From NCBI RefSeq assembly GCF_903946935.1, contig NZ_CAJAXH010000054.1, forward strand, positions 1 to 54,825: a stretch of 54,825 nt of DNA. Direction: 5' to 3'. Below the pieces are notes generated by a model. It saw only the letters and a list, made by a program, of their open reading frames with translations, made no database searches and was not told the origin of the DNA. A program made the translations under genes and the position numbers. Positions 16,584-24,319 of this stretch are shown here, piece by piece (within the stretch, counting starts at the first letter, position 1; every line of letters begins with the position of its first letter). Source of the DNA: an uncultured Thiodictyon sp. (GTDB lineage: Bacteria > Pseudomonadota > Gammaproteobacteria > Chromatiales > Chromatiaceae).

Positions 16584-18998
16584 CTAGGACGCCGCGCGGC
16601 GCTCGCGCTCCTGGTGGACCAGGGCCCAGACGGCGGCGAGGGCCGCGTCGGGGTCCGGGTAGGTGGGCGGGAGGGCGGCGAAGCGTGCGCGCAGGCGCAC
16701 GCCCGGGACCTGCTCGGCCTGGTCGGCGATGGCGGCGAAGGGGGGTGGGTGGGCCGGGGGGTCGAGATTGGCCAGGGTGCGGATCGTCCCCGGGAGTTGG
16801 CCGGAGCCCATCTGGATGCGCAGCGCGGCGGCGGCCAGCCGGTGGGCCAGGACCTGGGCCGGGTCGGCGCCCTGGCCTTCGAGAGAGTTGGAGAGGTTGT
16901 GGTGGCTGACGGCGCAGCCCTCCGGGGCCCCGGCCTGATACCTGAAACGCAATGCCGCCTGCTCGAAGCCGATGGCGGCTGCCCGGTCGCCGGTCTGATC
17001 GTTCAGGCTGGCGAGTGCGCTGTAGACCGCGCCCAGCTCCTCGACCGAGTGCTCGCGCTCGAAGACCGCCCGGCACCCCTGGAGTAGGCCGCGGCAGTCG
17101 TCGGCGCGACCCAGCCGCAGCAGCGGGGCATAGCCGTTGAAGCGCGTCCGGGCCAGTTCCAGATCACCCGCACCCCTTTCCGCTCGCCATTTCATGACCT
17201 CGGCATTGAGGTCCAGGGCCTCTTCCAAGCGCCCGGTATTGAGGGCCGCACCGAGGCCAGTGTCCAACAGGGTCTCGCGGACGTTCCAGGGATTGGTGGC
17301 CCCATCGGCGCCCCCCTCCCCGGGCAGGGCCCCCATGCGCAGGCGCAGGGACGCGACCTCGCGCAGCACCTCCTCATACTGTCCTATGGCCGCGAGGACC
17401 TGGAGCCGACGGACCTCATCGAGCAACTGACTCCAGGGACCCAGACCGGCCGCGCGGCTGTATCCGGCCATCTCCCCCGCCAGTGCGAGTGCCTCCGGGA
17501 GGCGACCGCCGGCCCGCAGCAGATTCAACAGGTCCCCCGCCGCAAAGGAGGCGAACCGGAACTGCCCCGCCGCGACCGCACCGGCGATGATGCGCCGCTG
17601 CTCGGCCTCCGCCTCGGCCGGGCGGCCCGCCAGCCAAAGGGTGTTCGCCAAGACGTCGGCAGCCACGAGCCCGTCCTCGCCCCCCGCCGTCGCCTCCCCG
17701 ATCCGCCGCAGGAGCGGGATGGCGAAGGCCAGTGTCTCGGGGCTCTTATCCCGCAGGGTCATGTGTTCCAGCAGGTTACTCGCCTCCCACCACCGCCCCG
17801 ACCGGACCAGATAGGGCGCCCCGCGCCGCCCGGCGTCGACCACCAGGCCACCCCCGCCCTCGGTCTCGGTCTTGAGGCCATGCCGGGACCGGGCGAGGTG
17901 ATAGTCGCCCAGTTCCCAATCCGCCGCCGCCAGGACCTCCGGGCGGGTCTGCCCCAACACCGCCTCGGCCACCCCGGGGTGGATGCGGTAGCGGGTCTGC
18001 CCGGTCTCGGCCGGGTCCAGCGCGGCGGGCCGGGGGTTCCGATCATTGATCCGGCCGGTTTCCGCCTCGCTCGCGTCGCGGCCGGGGGCCGCTCCTACTG
18101 CGTAGGAGCGGCCCCCGGCCGCGACGGACTGCCCCGGGACCGGGCGTTCGATGTCCACCAGCCCGACCCGCCCCAGGTCCGCGAGCCCTTCGGTCAGCCC
18201 CAGCCCAGGCCGGGCCAGGGCTGCCGCAGCGGCCGGGTCCTGGTCGCCGAGCCGCTGGAGCAGGGACTCCCAGTTGGAGTCGATCACGTCCAGCGTGCGG
18301 TCCTCCGGTTCCACCCGGCACAGGCATTGGAGCAGGAGCCGCGCGACCGGGTCGAGCCCGGCGCTGACCCCCAGGGTCCAGCGGTGCAGGGTGGCGACGA
18401 AGACCGCCTCGGGCGCGGCGCTCTCTCCTTCCCGGGCCTGCTCGGAGCCGGGGCCGGTGACGGCGAAGAAGGCGTCGAGCGGGGCGCCCTGGTCGGCGGT
18501 TTCAGTGGCCGCAACCTGGGCGGCGAGTGCCGCCCGGTCCCCCGCCAGCCCCGCGGCCAGTTCCAGTAGCTTGGGGTGCCCCTGGATGACCCGCAGCGTC
18601 CGGGTGAGCAGGGCGCGGCCCGGCGGGTCGGCGAGGAGTGCGCGCAGGGGCGGGAGTTCGCGGGCGAGCAGGACGCTCTCGGCGAAGCTCAGTGCGTGGA
18701 TGGGCTCGCACAGGCAGGTCTGGCCCAGGCCGGCCGGCAGGCGACGGGAGGTGAGGATGGTCCGGGACAGGCCGCGGTGGCCGAGCAGGGTCGCCATGAC
18801 CGCACCCCACAGGGGGTCGCGCCAGTCGCCGGCCTCGGTCAGCAGGTGCTCCAGGTTGTCGAGCACCAGGAGCAGTGCGTTTTGCTCCAGGAAGGCCCGG
18901 AGCCGGGGCAGGACGAAGCGCTTGAACTGCTCCGGCTGATCGACCTGGACGGCGAGTTGGAGGTTGGGGGCATTGAGCTGGCGCTCGATCTCCAGCAT
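16584..18998 (-). CDS. STAND ATPase-TPR part of a CHAT/NB-ARC/TPR protein
   Basis: The 804-residue frame begins MLEIERQLNAPNLQLAVQVD and carries Walker B (LLLVLDNLEHLL, about 44-55) and the sensor segment RTILTSRRLP, then a winged-helix region, then TPR-like helices from about 430 to 760. The P-loop is on the separate upstream frame (18998-20440). Reading back in this frame gives EIGTALHDLM just before the ATG, which joins well to the end of the P-loop part, so one ancestral NLR-like protein seems split by a frameshift near 19021-19035. A REP doublet (18074-18127) is inserted in frame, coding QSVAAGGRSYAVGAAPGRD, between ATPase and TPR regions. Confidence 0.75.
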   Translation of the reverse strand: MLEIERQLNAPNLQLAVQVDQPEQFKRFVLPRLRAFLEQNALLLVLDNLEHLLTEAGDWRDPLWGAVMATLLGHRGLSRTILTSRRLPAGLGQTCLCEPIHALSFAESVLLARELPPLRALLADPPGRALLTRTLRVIQGHPKLLELAAGLAGDRAALAAQVAATETADQGAPLDAFFAVTGPGSEQAREGESAAPEAVFVATLHRWTLGVSAGLDPVARLLLQCLCRVEPEDRTLDVIDSNWESLLQRLGDQDPAAAAALARPGLGLTEGLADLGRVGLVDIERPVPGQSVAAGGRSYAVGAAPGRDASEAETGRINDRNPRPAALDPAETGQTRYRIHPGVAEAVLGQTRPEVLAAADWELGDYHLARSRHGLKTETEGGGGLVVDAGRRGAPYLVRSGRWWEASNLLEHMTLRDKSPETLAFAIPLLRRIGEATAGGEDGLVAADVLANTLWLAGRPAEAEAEQRRIIAGAVAAGQFRFASFAAGDLLNLLRAGGRLPEALALAGEMAGYSRAAGLGPWSQLLDEVRRLQVLAAIGQYEEVLREVASLRLRMGALPGEGGADGATNPWNVRETLLDTGLGAALNTGRLEEALDLNAEVMKWRAERGAGDLELARTRFNGYAPLLRLGRADDCRGLLQGCRAVFEREHSVEELGAVYSALASLNDQTGDRAAAIGFEQAALRFRYQAGAPEGCAVSHHNLSNSLEGQGADPAQVLAHRLAAAALRIQMGSGQLPGTIRTLANLDPPAHPPPFAAIADQAEQVPGVRLRARFAALPPTYPDPDAALAAVWALVHQERERRAAS
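18074..18127. repeat. REP doublet inside the STAND-TPR coding sequence
   Basis: An inverted copy (18074-18098) and a direct copy (18102-18127) form a near-perfect hairpin inside a coding sequence, keeping the frame open on the minus strand. Confidence 0.95.
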
Positions 18999-20440
18999 CA
19001 GGTCATGGAGTGCGGTCCCGATCTCCCGTCCTCCGGACCCTGGTACCAGACCTGGCCGGCGAAGCGGTCCTGTTCGTGCCGGTAGGCGAGTTCCAGTGCG
19101 CAGGCGGTCTTGCCGGCCCCGGCCATGCCGTGGAAGAGCACCGCGCGGTAGGGGCTCTCGGGGGCCAGGGCGAGGCTCGCGCGCAGCATGGGCCCGACCC
19201 GGCCGACGAAGCGCGGCGGTTCCGCCGGGAAGGCGTGGAGCCCGGTCTGGGGCAGAACGAAGCCGCCCGGGGGCCGCGCGGGCGGGACCAGGGTGAGCCC
19301 GGCGGCGCGCGGGCCGAGCAGGACCGGGGTGTAGGGCGAGAGGTCGGCCGGACCCCGGGCCGCCGGGTCCGCGGCCAGGGCCGCGTCGAGTGCAAGACGC
19401 AGGGCGGCGGGGAGCGGCTGGCGGTGGGCGAGCAGTTGATCGTAGAGGGCCAGACTGAGATCCGTGGCGAAGCTGTCGTCCACCGGGTAGCGCATGGCGA
19501 GCGCGGCGCAGTCGAGCGCCCGCGCCAGGTCCTCGGCCAGGCTGGGCAGACCGGTCTGCCCGGGCTCCGCCCCGTCCCGGGCCGGCGTCAGATCGAGCCC
19601 CAACCGCGCCCGGGCAGCCATATGGCTGGCCGCACCACTGTAACAGGCAGCGAGGATCAGTAACTTCACCCGCCCCCGCGCGGGTGCGAGGAGCCCGGCG
19701 AGTTCCCCCGCCCCGATCCGGTCCATACCCCCGGCCGGGGTCTCCAACAGCAGTTCTCCGGCACCGCCGTGCCCGGACAGATGGATCAGGTCCCAGCCGG
19801 GGGCCTCCTGGAGCGCGTCCTTGAGGGTGTCGCGGGTGGCGCCGTATTGGATGACCCGGAGTGTCACGGACCGGCCACGGGTTTGGGCCAGTGCCTGGAC
19901 CAGGCGCTTGAGCCCGTAGCGCTCGCGGCGCAGGTTCAGCGGATTCGCGTTGTCCGGGAGGCTGAAGCAGGCGAGGACGCGCAGGGCCTCGCCGGTCTGG
20001 TCCTTGGCGCGGCTGCCGTCGGGCAGACCCGCGGGGCAGTAGACGAGCGACAGTCCCAGTTCGCCCAGGCTGGGTCCGTCACGACCCGCCAGCCGGGCCA
20101 GGTCGAAGGGGCGGTGCAGGAGCGCGCGGGCCTCCGGGGGGACCTCGACGCGGATGGGGGTGGCGGGTTTGAGTGCCTGCTGGTGCAGGGCGTCCTTGAG
20201 GCCGCCGAAGATCGCCTCGCCGATCCAGACGCCCAGGTCCTTGAGTTGCTCGTCAGGCGGATAGGCGGGGGTGTAATAGTCCAGATCGTCGCGCAGGTCC
20301 CGCAGGCCGCGGGACTCCCGCGCGCCGGGGTCCAGTTGGACCTGGTGATCGGCCAGAAAGCGGCCGGCACCGTCCGACAGGCACCAGCGCCAGTGGGTGT
20401 CGTCCTGGTAATCGGTGATCGCAAGGCGCAGCGGGTCCAT
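18998..20440 (-). CDS. CHAT (caspase-like) peptidase with NB-ARC P-loop
   Basis: The 480-residue protein starts at ATG 20440 (GGAG six bases ahead). An N-terminal domain (about 1-185) precedes a CHAT domain (about 190-385) with the catalytic pair His224 in IHLSGHGG and Cys266 in LILAACYSGAA. FVGR and a P-loop GMAGAGKT (438-445) follow. The frame ends with HSMT and a TGA that overlaps the ATG of the next frame by one base (TGATG). CHAT-NB-ARC-TPR proteins are NLR-like; by analogy with caspase/STAND systems they may sense stress or phage and cleave a target. Here the ATPase is cut between Walker A and B, so either the protein is broken, or two chains are made by coupling, or the frameshift is a sequence error. 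Confidence 0.85.
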   Translation of the reverse strand: MDPLRLAITDYQDDTHWRWCLSDGAGRFLADHQVQLDPGARESRGLRDLRDDLDYYTPAYPPDEQLKDLGVWIGEAIFGGLKDALHQQALKPATPIRVEVPPEARALLHRPFDLARLAGRDGPSLGELGLSLVYCPAGLPDGSRAKDQTGEALRVLACFSLPDNANPLNLRRERYGLKRLVQALAQTRGRSVTLRVIQYGATRDTLKDALQEAPGWDLIHLSGHGGAGELLLETPAGGMDRIGAGELAGLLAPARGRVKLLILAACYSGAASHMAARARLGLDLTPARDGAEPGQTGLPSLAEDLARALDCAALAMRYPVDDSFATDLSLALYDQLLAHRQPLPAALRLALDAALAADPAARGPADLSPYTPVLLGPRAAGLTLVPPARPPGGFVLPQTGLHAFPAEPPRFVGRVGPMLRASLALAPESPYRAVLFHGMAGAGKTACALELAYRHEQDRFAGQVWYQGPEDGRSGPHSMT

Positions 20441-20539
20441 GGTCAGCTCCAGATCGCCGGGCGGAGGGGCCGGGGCAGCGCTGATTCTGCCAGGGCCGGC
20501 ACGGTAAGGCCAGGCCGGCGGGCACTGCCTGACCCTGGA

Positions 20540-20700
20540 AAGAACAGTTGTCACGCCAAGGCGCCAAGCTCGCCAAGGCGTTTCAGTGCGTTATCAGCGT
20601 TGCGCCAGTCACCCGGAGGGTGATCTGGATCGTGGCTCTACCCGATTGTATTGCTTGGCGAGCTTGGCGAGCTTGGCGTGAGCAATTCCCGGGTTCAGGC
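20540..20700. repeat. Long hairpin repeat, copy 2
   Basis: The left arm starts at about 20551 (CACGCCAAGGCGCCAAGCTC) and the right arm lies at 20654-20682 (CTTGGCGAGCTTGGCGAGCT and on). The interior matches copy 1 at 3008-3150 closely. It stands ahead of the CHAT gene and after lptG. Confidence 0.9.
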
Positions 20701-20727
20701 TGACGGGCCTTCGTCATTTGCGGTAAC

Positions 20728-20753
20728 CCGTCGCGGCCTGGGGGCCGCTCCGA
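20728..20753 (-). repeat. Single REP element
   Basis: Inverted-orientation copy, CCCGTCGCGGCCTGGGGGCC then GCTCCGAC, just downstream of the lptG stop. Confidence 0.9.
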
Positions 20754-20765
20754 CGAGATGCCGCG

Positions 20766-21836
20766 TTATCCTACCCGCTGCATCAACAGCAAGGCCACGG
20801 TGATGAACAGCAGCGGCGGGGCCAGGGCCGCCGCCAGCGGGCTCAGGCCATACAGGAGTGCCATATAGGAGAAGAGACGGCTCACCACGTAATAGAGGAT
20901 GCCGACCAGGATCGCGAAAAAGGCGCGCACCCCGGTGCCGCGGGTACGCGCCGAACCGATCAGGATGGGGATGGCGACCAGCACCATCGAGAGGGTCAAT
21001 AAGGGATAGACGATCCGACCCCAGAAGATGACCTCATAGTTGCTCGCATCCTGGGCGTTGACGGTCATGAAACGAATATATCTCCACAACCCCCAGACCG
21101 GCAGGATGCGCGGATCGACCACCACCACCTCCAGGATCCCCGGGCTCAACAGTGAGCTCCAATCGGCATTGGGTAGGCGCTCCACCTGCACCCCGGCCTG
21201 GCTCACGCGGCTGCGGGAGATGTCCTCCAGGACCCAGTGACCGTGCTGATAACGCGCCCCAGCGGCGTGGGTGGCGATCAGGGTGCCGGCGGCGTTGTCC
21301 ACTTGGTAGATGAAGATGTCGCGCAGGGTGGTCCCGGAGAGGATCTCGCGGATGTTGATGTAGGCCCCCTGGTCGACCGCCCAGAAGCCGGCCGGGGTCT
21401 GTTGGGCCACCTCCCCGGAGAGCGCGACGCGCTTGATCTCGACCCCGTGCTGGTCGGCGATCGGGGCCACCACCTCGCCGATCAGCATGGCGCCGAGCGC
21501 GAGCAGCACCCCGCCCATCAGCCCGGACCCGGTGATCCGCGCCACCGAGACCCCGGCGGCGCGCATCGCCACCAGCTCGGAGCGGTTGGCCAGGGCGCCC
21601 AGGCCGAGCAGTGCGCCGATCAGGGTGGCGATGGGGAAGACCTGGTAGGCATAGCGGGGCAGGCTGAACAGCGAGAACAGCAGGGCATCCTGGAAGCGAT
21701 AGCCGCCCACCCCCACTTGTTCCAATTCACTGGCCATGAGAAAAAATCCCAGCAGGGGCAGCAGCACACCCAGGGTCAGCAGGGTGCCCCCGATCACCGC
21801 CCCCGCCAGGTAGCGGTCAAGAATTCTCAGTCTCAC
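20766..21836 (-). CDS. lptG: LPS export permease LptG
   Basis: The 356-residue protein has the LptF/LptG layout: three N-terminal helices (about 12-125), a periplasmic beta-jellyroll (about 135-265) and three C-terminal helices (about 275-352). LptG rather than LptF is indicated by LDRYLAGAVI, the motif SELVAMRAAGVSVARI and length. With LptF and two LptB it forms the inner-membrane ABC transporter that extracts lipopolysaccharide. In many gammaproteobacteria lptF-lptG run divergently from pepA; here lptG itself is next to pepA and lptF is absent from this spot. Confidence 0.93.
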   Translation of the reverse strand: MRLRILDRYLAGAVIGGTLLTLGVLLPLLGFFLMASELEQVGVGGYRFQDALLFSLFSLPRYAYQVFPIATLIGALLGLGALANRSELVAMRAAGVSVARITGSGLMGGVLLALGAMLIGEVVAPIADQHGVEIKRVALSGEVAQQTPAGFWAVDQGAYINIREILSGTTLRDIFIYQVDNAAGTLIATHAAGARYQHGHWVLEDISRSRVSQAGVQVERLPNADWSSLLSPGILEVVVVDPRILPVWGLWRYIRFMTVNAQDASNYEVIFWGRIVYPLLTLSMVLVAIPILIGSARTRGTGVRAFFAILVGILYYVVSRLFSYMALLYGLSPLAAALAPPLLFITVALLLMQRVG

Positions 21837-22009
21837 GGCCCGCCCTCTCGCACAGTCGACCCCAGGGATGATACCGGCCCGGCCGGACGCCGGGGCGACC
21901 GGGGCCGGTCCCGACGGCTTCGGCTACGGCGCACAATCCGGTAGACTCGAAGACTTCAGTATCCTACCCCGAATGACCCACCAAAGAATCGTCCCTGAGG
22001 TACCCCCAG

Positions 22010-23518
22010 ATGGAGTTCAAGATCAAGTCCGGCGACCTCGCCAAGCACAAGACCCCGTGTCTGGTGCTGGGTGTCTTCGAGAAACGCAAGCTCGCACCCG
22101 CCGCCGAGCTCATCGACCAGGCGAGCGGCGGGCGGCTCACCGAACTGTTGAAGAAGGGCGACCTGGACGGTGAGACCGGCCGCACCCTGATGCTCTACGA
22201 CCTGCCCGGGGTGGCGGCAGAGCGGGTGCTGCTGGTGGGCTGCGGCAAACGCAAGGAGGCCACCCGCACCACCTACCGCCAGGCTCTGGCCGCGTCCGTC
22301 GACCTGCTCCAGCGCACCCATGCCGGCACGGCCCTGTCCACTCTGCCGGAGGCCGCCCCGGAGGGCCTGAGCCACTATCTGGCGGTGCGCGATGCCGTCA
22401 CCACCGCCGCCGAGCGGGTCTACCGCTACAGCCAGACCAAGGACGACAAACAGGCCCCCAAGACCCCGCTGCGCACCCTGACCCTGTGGGTGGACAACCA
22501 GCGGACGGCCGATGAGGCCGAGCAGGCGCTACGCCACGGCGCTGCCATCGCCGCGGGCGTGACCCTCGCCCGGGAGCTCGGGAACCTGCCCGGGAATGTC
22601 TGCACCCCGTCCTATCTGGCGGACCAGGCCCACGACCTGGCGACCCGCTTCGATAAGCTCTCGGTGGAGGTGCTGGAGGAGGCGCAGATGGAGGAACTGG
22701 GCATGGGCGCCCTGCTCTGCGTCTCGCGCGGCAGCCGCCAGCCGGCCAAGCTCATCGTCTTTCGCTACGCTGGCGCCGCCGCGACCCAGCGGCCGGTGGT
22801 ACTGGTGGGCAAGGGGCTCACCTTCGACGCCGGGGGCATCTCGCTCAAACCCGGCGCCGATATGGACGAGATGAAATACGATATGTGCGGCGGGGCCAGC
22901 GTGTTCGGCGCCGTCCAGGCGGCCTGTGAACTCGACCTGCCGATCCACCTGATCGGCGTGGTCCCGGCCTCCGAGAACCTGCCGGATGGGGACGCCAACA
23001 AGCCCGGCGATATCGTGAAAAGCCTGTCCGGGCAGACCATCGAGGTCCTCAACACCGACGCCGAGGGCCGGCTGATCCTCTGCGATGCACTCACCTACAG
23101 CGAGCGCTTCAACCCGGACCTGGTCATCGACGTGGCCACCCTCACCGGGGCCTGCGTGGTCGCCCTGGGCAAGCACGCCTCCGGCCTCTTCACCGCCAAC
23201 GACGCCCTGGCCGGTGAGTTGCAGGCGGCCGGCGAGACCGCCTGGGACCGGGTCTGGCGCCTGCCGCTGTGGGAGGACTATCAGAGCCAGCTCGACAGCA
23301 ACTTTGCCGACATGGCCAATATCGGCGGGCGCGACGGCGGGGCCATCACGGCTGCCTGTTTCCTCTCCCGCTACACGAAAAAGTTCCCTTGGGCGCATGT
23401 CGACATCGCCGGCACCGCCTGGTTGAGCGGCAAGGAGAAGGGCGGCACCGGCCGGCCAGTACCTTTCCTGGTACAACTCCTGCTGGAGCGCAGCGGCGTG
23501 CTCGCCGCGAGCGCTTAA
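22010..23518 (+). CDS. pepA: Leucyl aminopeptidase (M17)
   Basis: The 502-residue protein has the M17 N-terminal macro-like domain and the C-terminal catalytic domain. Metal and active-site motifs are present: VGKGLTFDAGGISLK, KYDMCGGASV, NTDAEGRLILCDAL (family signature) and TLTGACVVALG. PepA is a hexameric two-metal peptidase releasing N-terminal residues in the cytoplasm; in some bacteria it also binds DNA. The ATG at 22010 is about a dozen bases after GAGG. It is transcribed away from lptG. Confidence 0.97.
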   Translation: MEFKIKSGDLAKHKTPCLVLGVFEKRKLAPAAELIDQASGGRLTELLKKGDLDGETGRTLMLYDLPGVAAERVLLVGCGKRKEATRTTYRQALAASVDLLQRTHAGTALSTLPEAAPEGLSHYLAVRDAVTTAAERVYRYSQTKDDKQAPKTPLRTLTLWVDNQRTADEAEQALRHGAAIAAGVTLARELGNLPGNVCTPSYLADQAHDLATRFDKLSVEVLEEAQMEELGMGALLCVSRGSRQPAKLIVFRYAGAAATQRPVVLVGKGLTFDAGGISLKPGADMDEMKYDMCGGASVFGAVQAACELDLPIHLIGVVPASENLPDGDANKPGDIVKSLSGQTIEVLNTDAEGRLILCDALTYSERFNPDLVIDVATLTGACVVALGKHASGLFTANDALAGELQAAGETAWDRVWRLPLWEDYQSQLDSNFADMANIGGRDGGAITAACFLSRYTKKFPWAHVDIAGTAWLSGKEKGGTGRPVPFLVQLLLERSGVLAASA

Positions 23519-23529
23519 ACCCAGAAAGA

Positions 23530-23700
23530 GCAGTTCGTCCGCAAATGAACGCAAATGAACGCAAATGAACGCAAATAACCAGGAAGTTAGACCAGGCCGC
23601 CAGTTCACCTCGCGGGTGATGATGGACCTGAGGTCAAGAATCTAATTTTATTTGCGTTTTTTGCGTTCATTTGCGGACAATTCATCTTTCCAGGCTAAAC
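23530..23700. repeat. Palindromic repeat with CGCAAATGAA units
   Basis: The left arm has tandem GCAAATGAAC units (about 23539-23575) and the right arm (about 23647-23682) is the inverse, TTTGCGTTCATTTGCGGAC. The left flank AGAAAGAGCAGTT and right flank CCAGGCTAAAC resemble the outer ends of the CACGCCAAGG hairpin family. It lies after pepA and may terminate it. Confidence 0.85.
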
Positions 23701-23742
23701 GACTCCATCATAGCCTGTTATTTCAAACCCTATAGGTGACCC

Positions 23743-24156
23743 ATGCTACGCGACTGGTCAGACGTTTATTCAGTCGGCATCCCCGAGATCGATGAACAAC
23801 ATCAGGGATTCTTTGCCGCCTCCCACCGCCTCTATGAGCAGATCCTAGACCGCGACGCCAAGCAGGGGGTGCAGGAGGCGCTCGCCTTCATGCGCCACTA
23901 TGCCGACAGCCATTTCCAGGCCGAAGAGGCCTTCATGCGCCAGCACGACTATCCGGCGCTCAAGGCCCACCAGGCGCTCCATGCCGCCTTCTTCGCGCGG
24001 CTGGATGCACTGGCCGAGGATCTGGCAACCTTCGGCCCCAGCCCGGACCTGGCCGATCGGGCGCTCGATCTCACCCAGGACTGGCTGGTCGAGCACATCG
24101 CCGACGAGGACGTGCTCTATGCCCTGCACGCCCGCTCACAGACCGCGGATGCATAG
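23743..24156 (+). CDS. Bacteriohemerythrin
   Basis: The 137-residue single-domain hemerythrin has all expected diiron ligands: His20 (DEQHQ), His57 and Glu61 (HFQAEE), His76 and His80 (KAHQALH), His118 and Asp123 (HIADED). Such proteins bind O2 reversibly in a four-helix bundle and serve in oxygen sensing, storage or delivery in microaerophiles and phototrophs. It appears to be a single gene, with repeats on both sides. Confidence 0.95.
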   Translation: MLRDWSDVYSVGIPEIDEQHQGFFAASHRLYEQILDRDAKQGVQEALAFMRHYADSHFQAEEAFMRQHDYPALKAHQALHAAFFARLDALAEDLATFGPSPDLADRALDLTQDWLVEHIADEDVLYALHARSQTADA

Positions 24157-24164
24157 CACCGCAA

Positions 24165-24310
24165 GCGTGTGGGAGCGGCTTTACCGCGAACCTAAATCCG
24201 GCAATCGCTCACGCCAAGGCGCCAAGCTAGCCAAGAAATACAATAGGGTAAGCGAAGTCGCCAGATCGCCCGCCGGGTGAATGGCCCAAGGAAGATAACG
24301 GGCGTGACCG
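24165..24310. repeat. Long hairpin repeat, copy 5 (left half only), and a degenerate REP
   Basis: A REP-like GTGGGAGCGGCTTTACCGCG occurs at about 24168-24189. The hairpin left arm CACGCCAAGGCGCCAAGCTA follows at 24209-24235, and the interior GCGAAGTCGCC...GATCGCCCGCCGG matches copy 4 (30490-30665). The right arm is missing. Confidence 0.75.
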
Positions 24311-24319
24311 CTCTTGCAC

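Noticed and set aside
23530-23700. CRISPR array suggested by repeated GCAAATGAAC units
   Set aside because: Units are abutting tandem copies with an inverse arm; no regular spacers and no cas genes.
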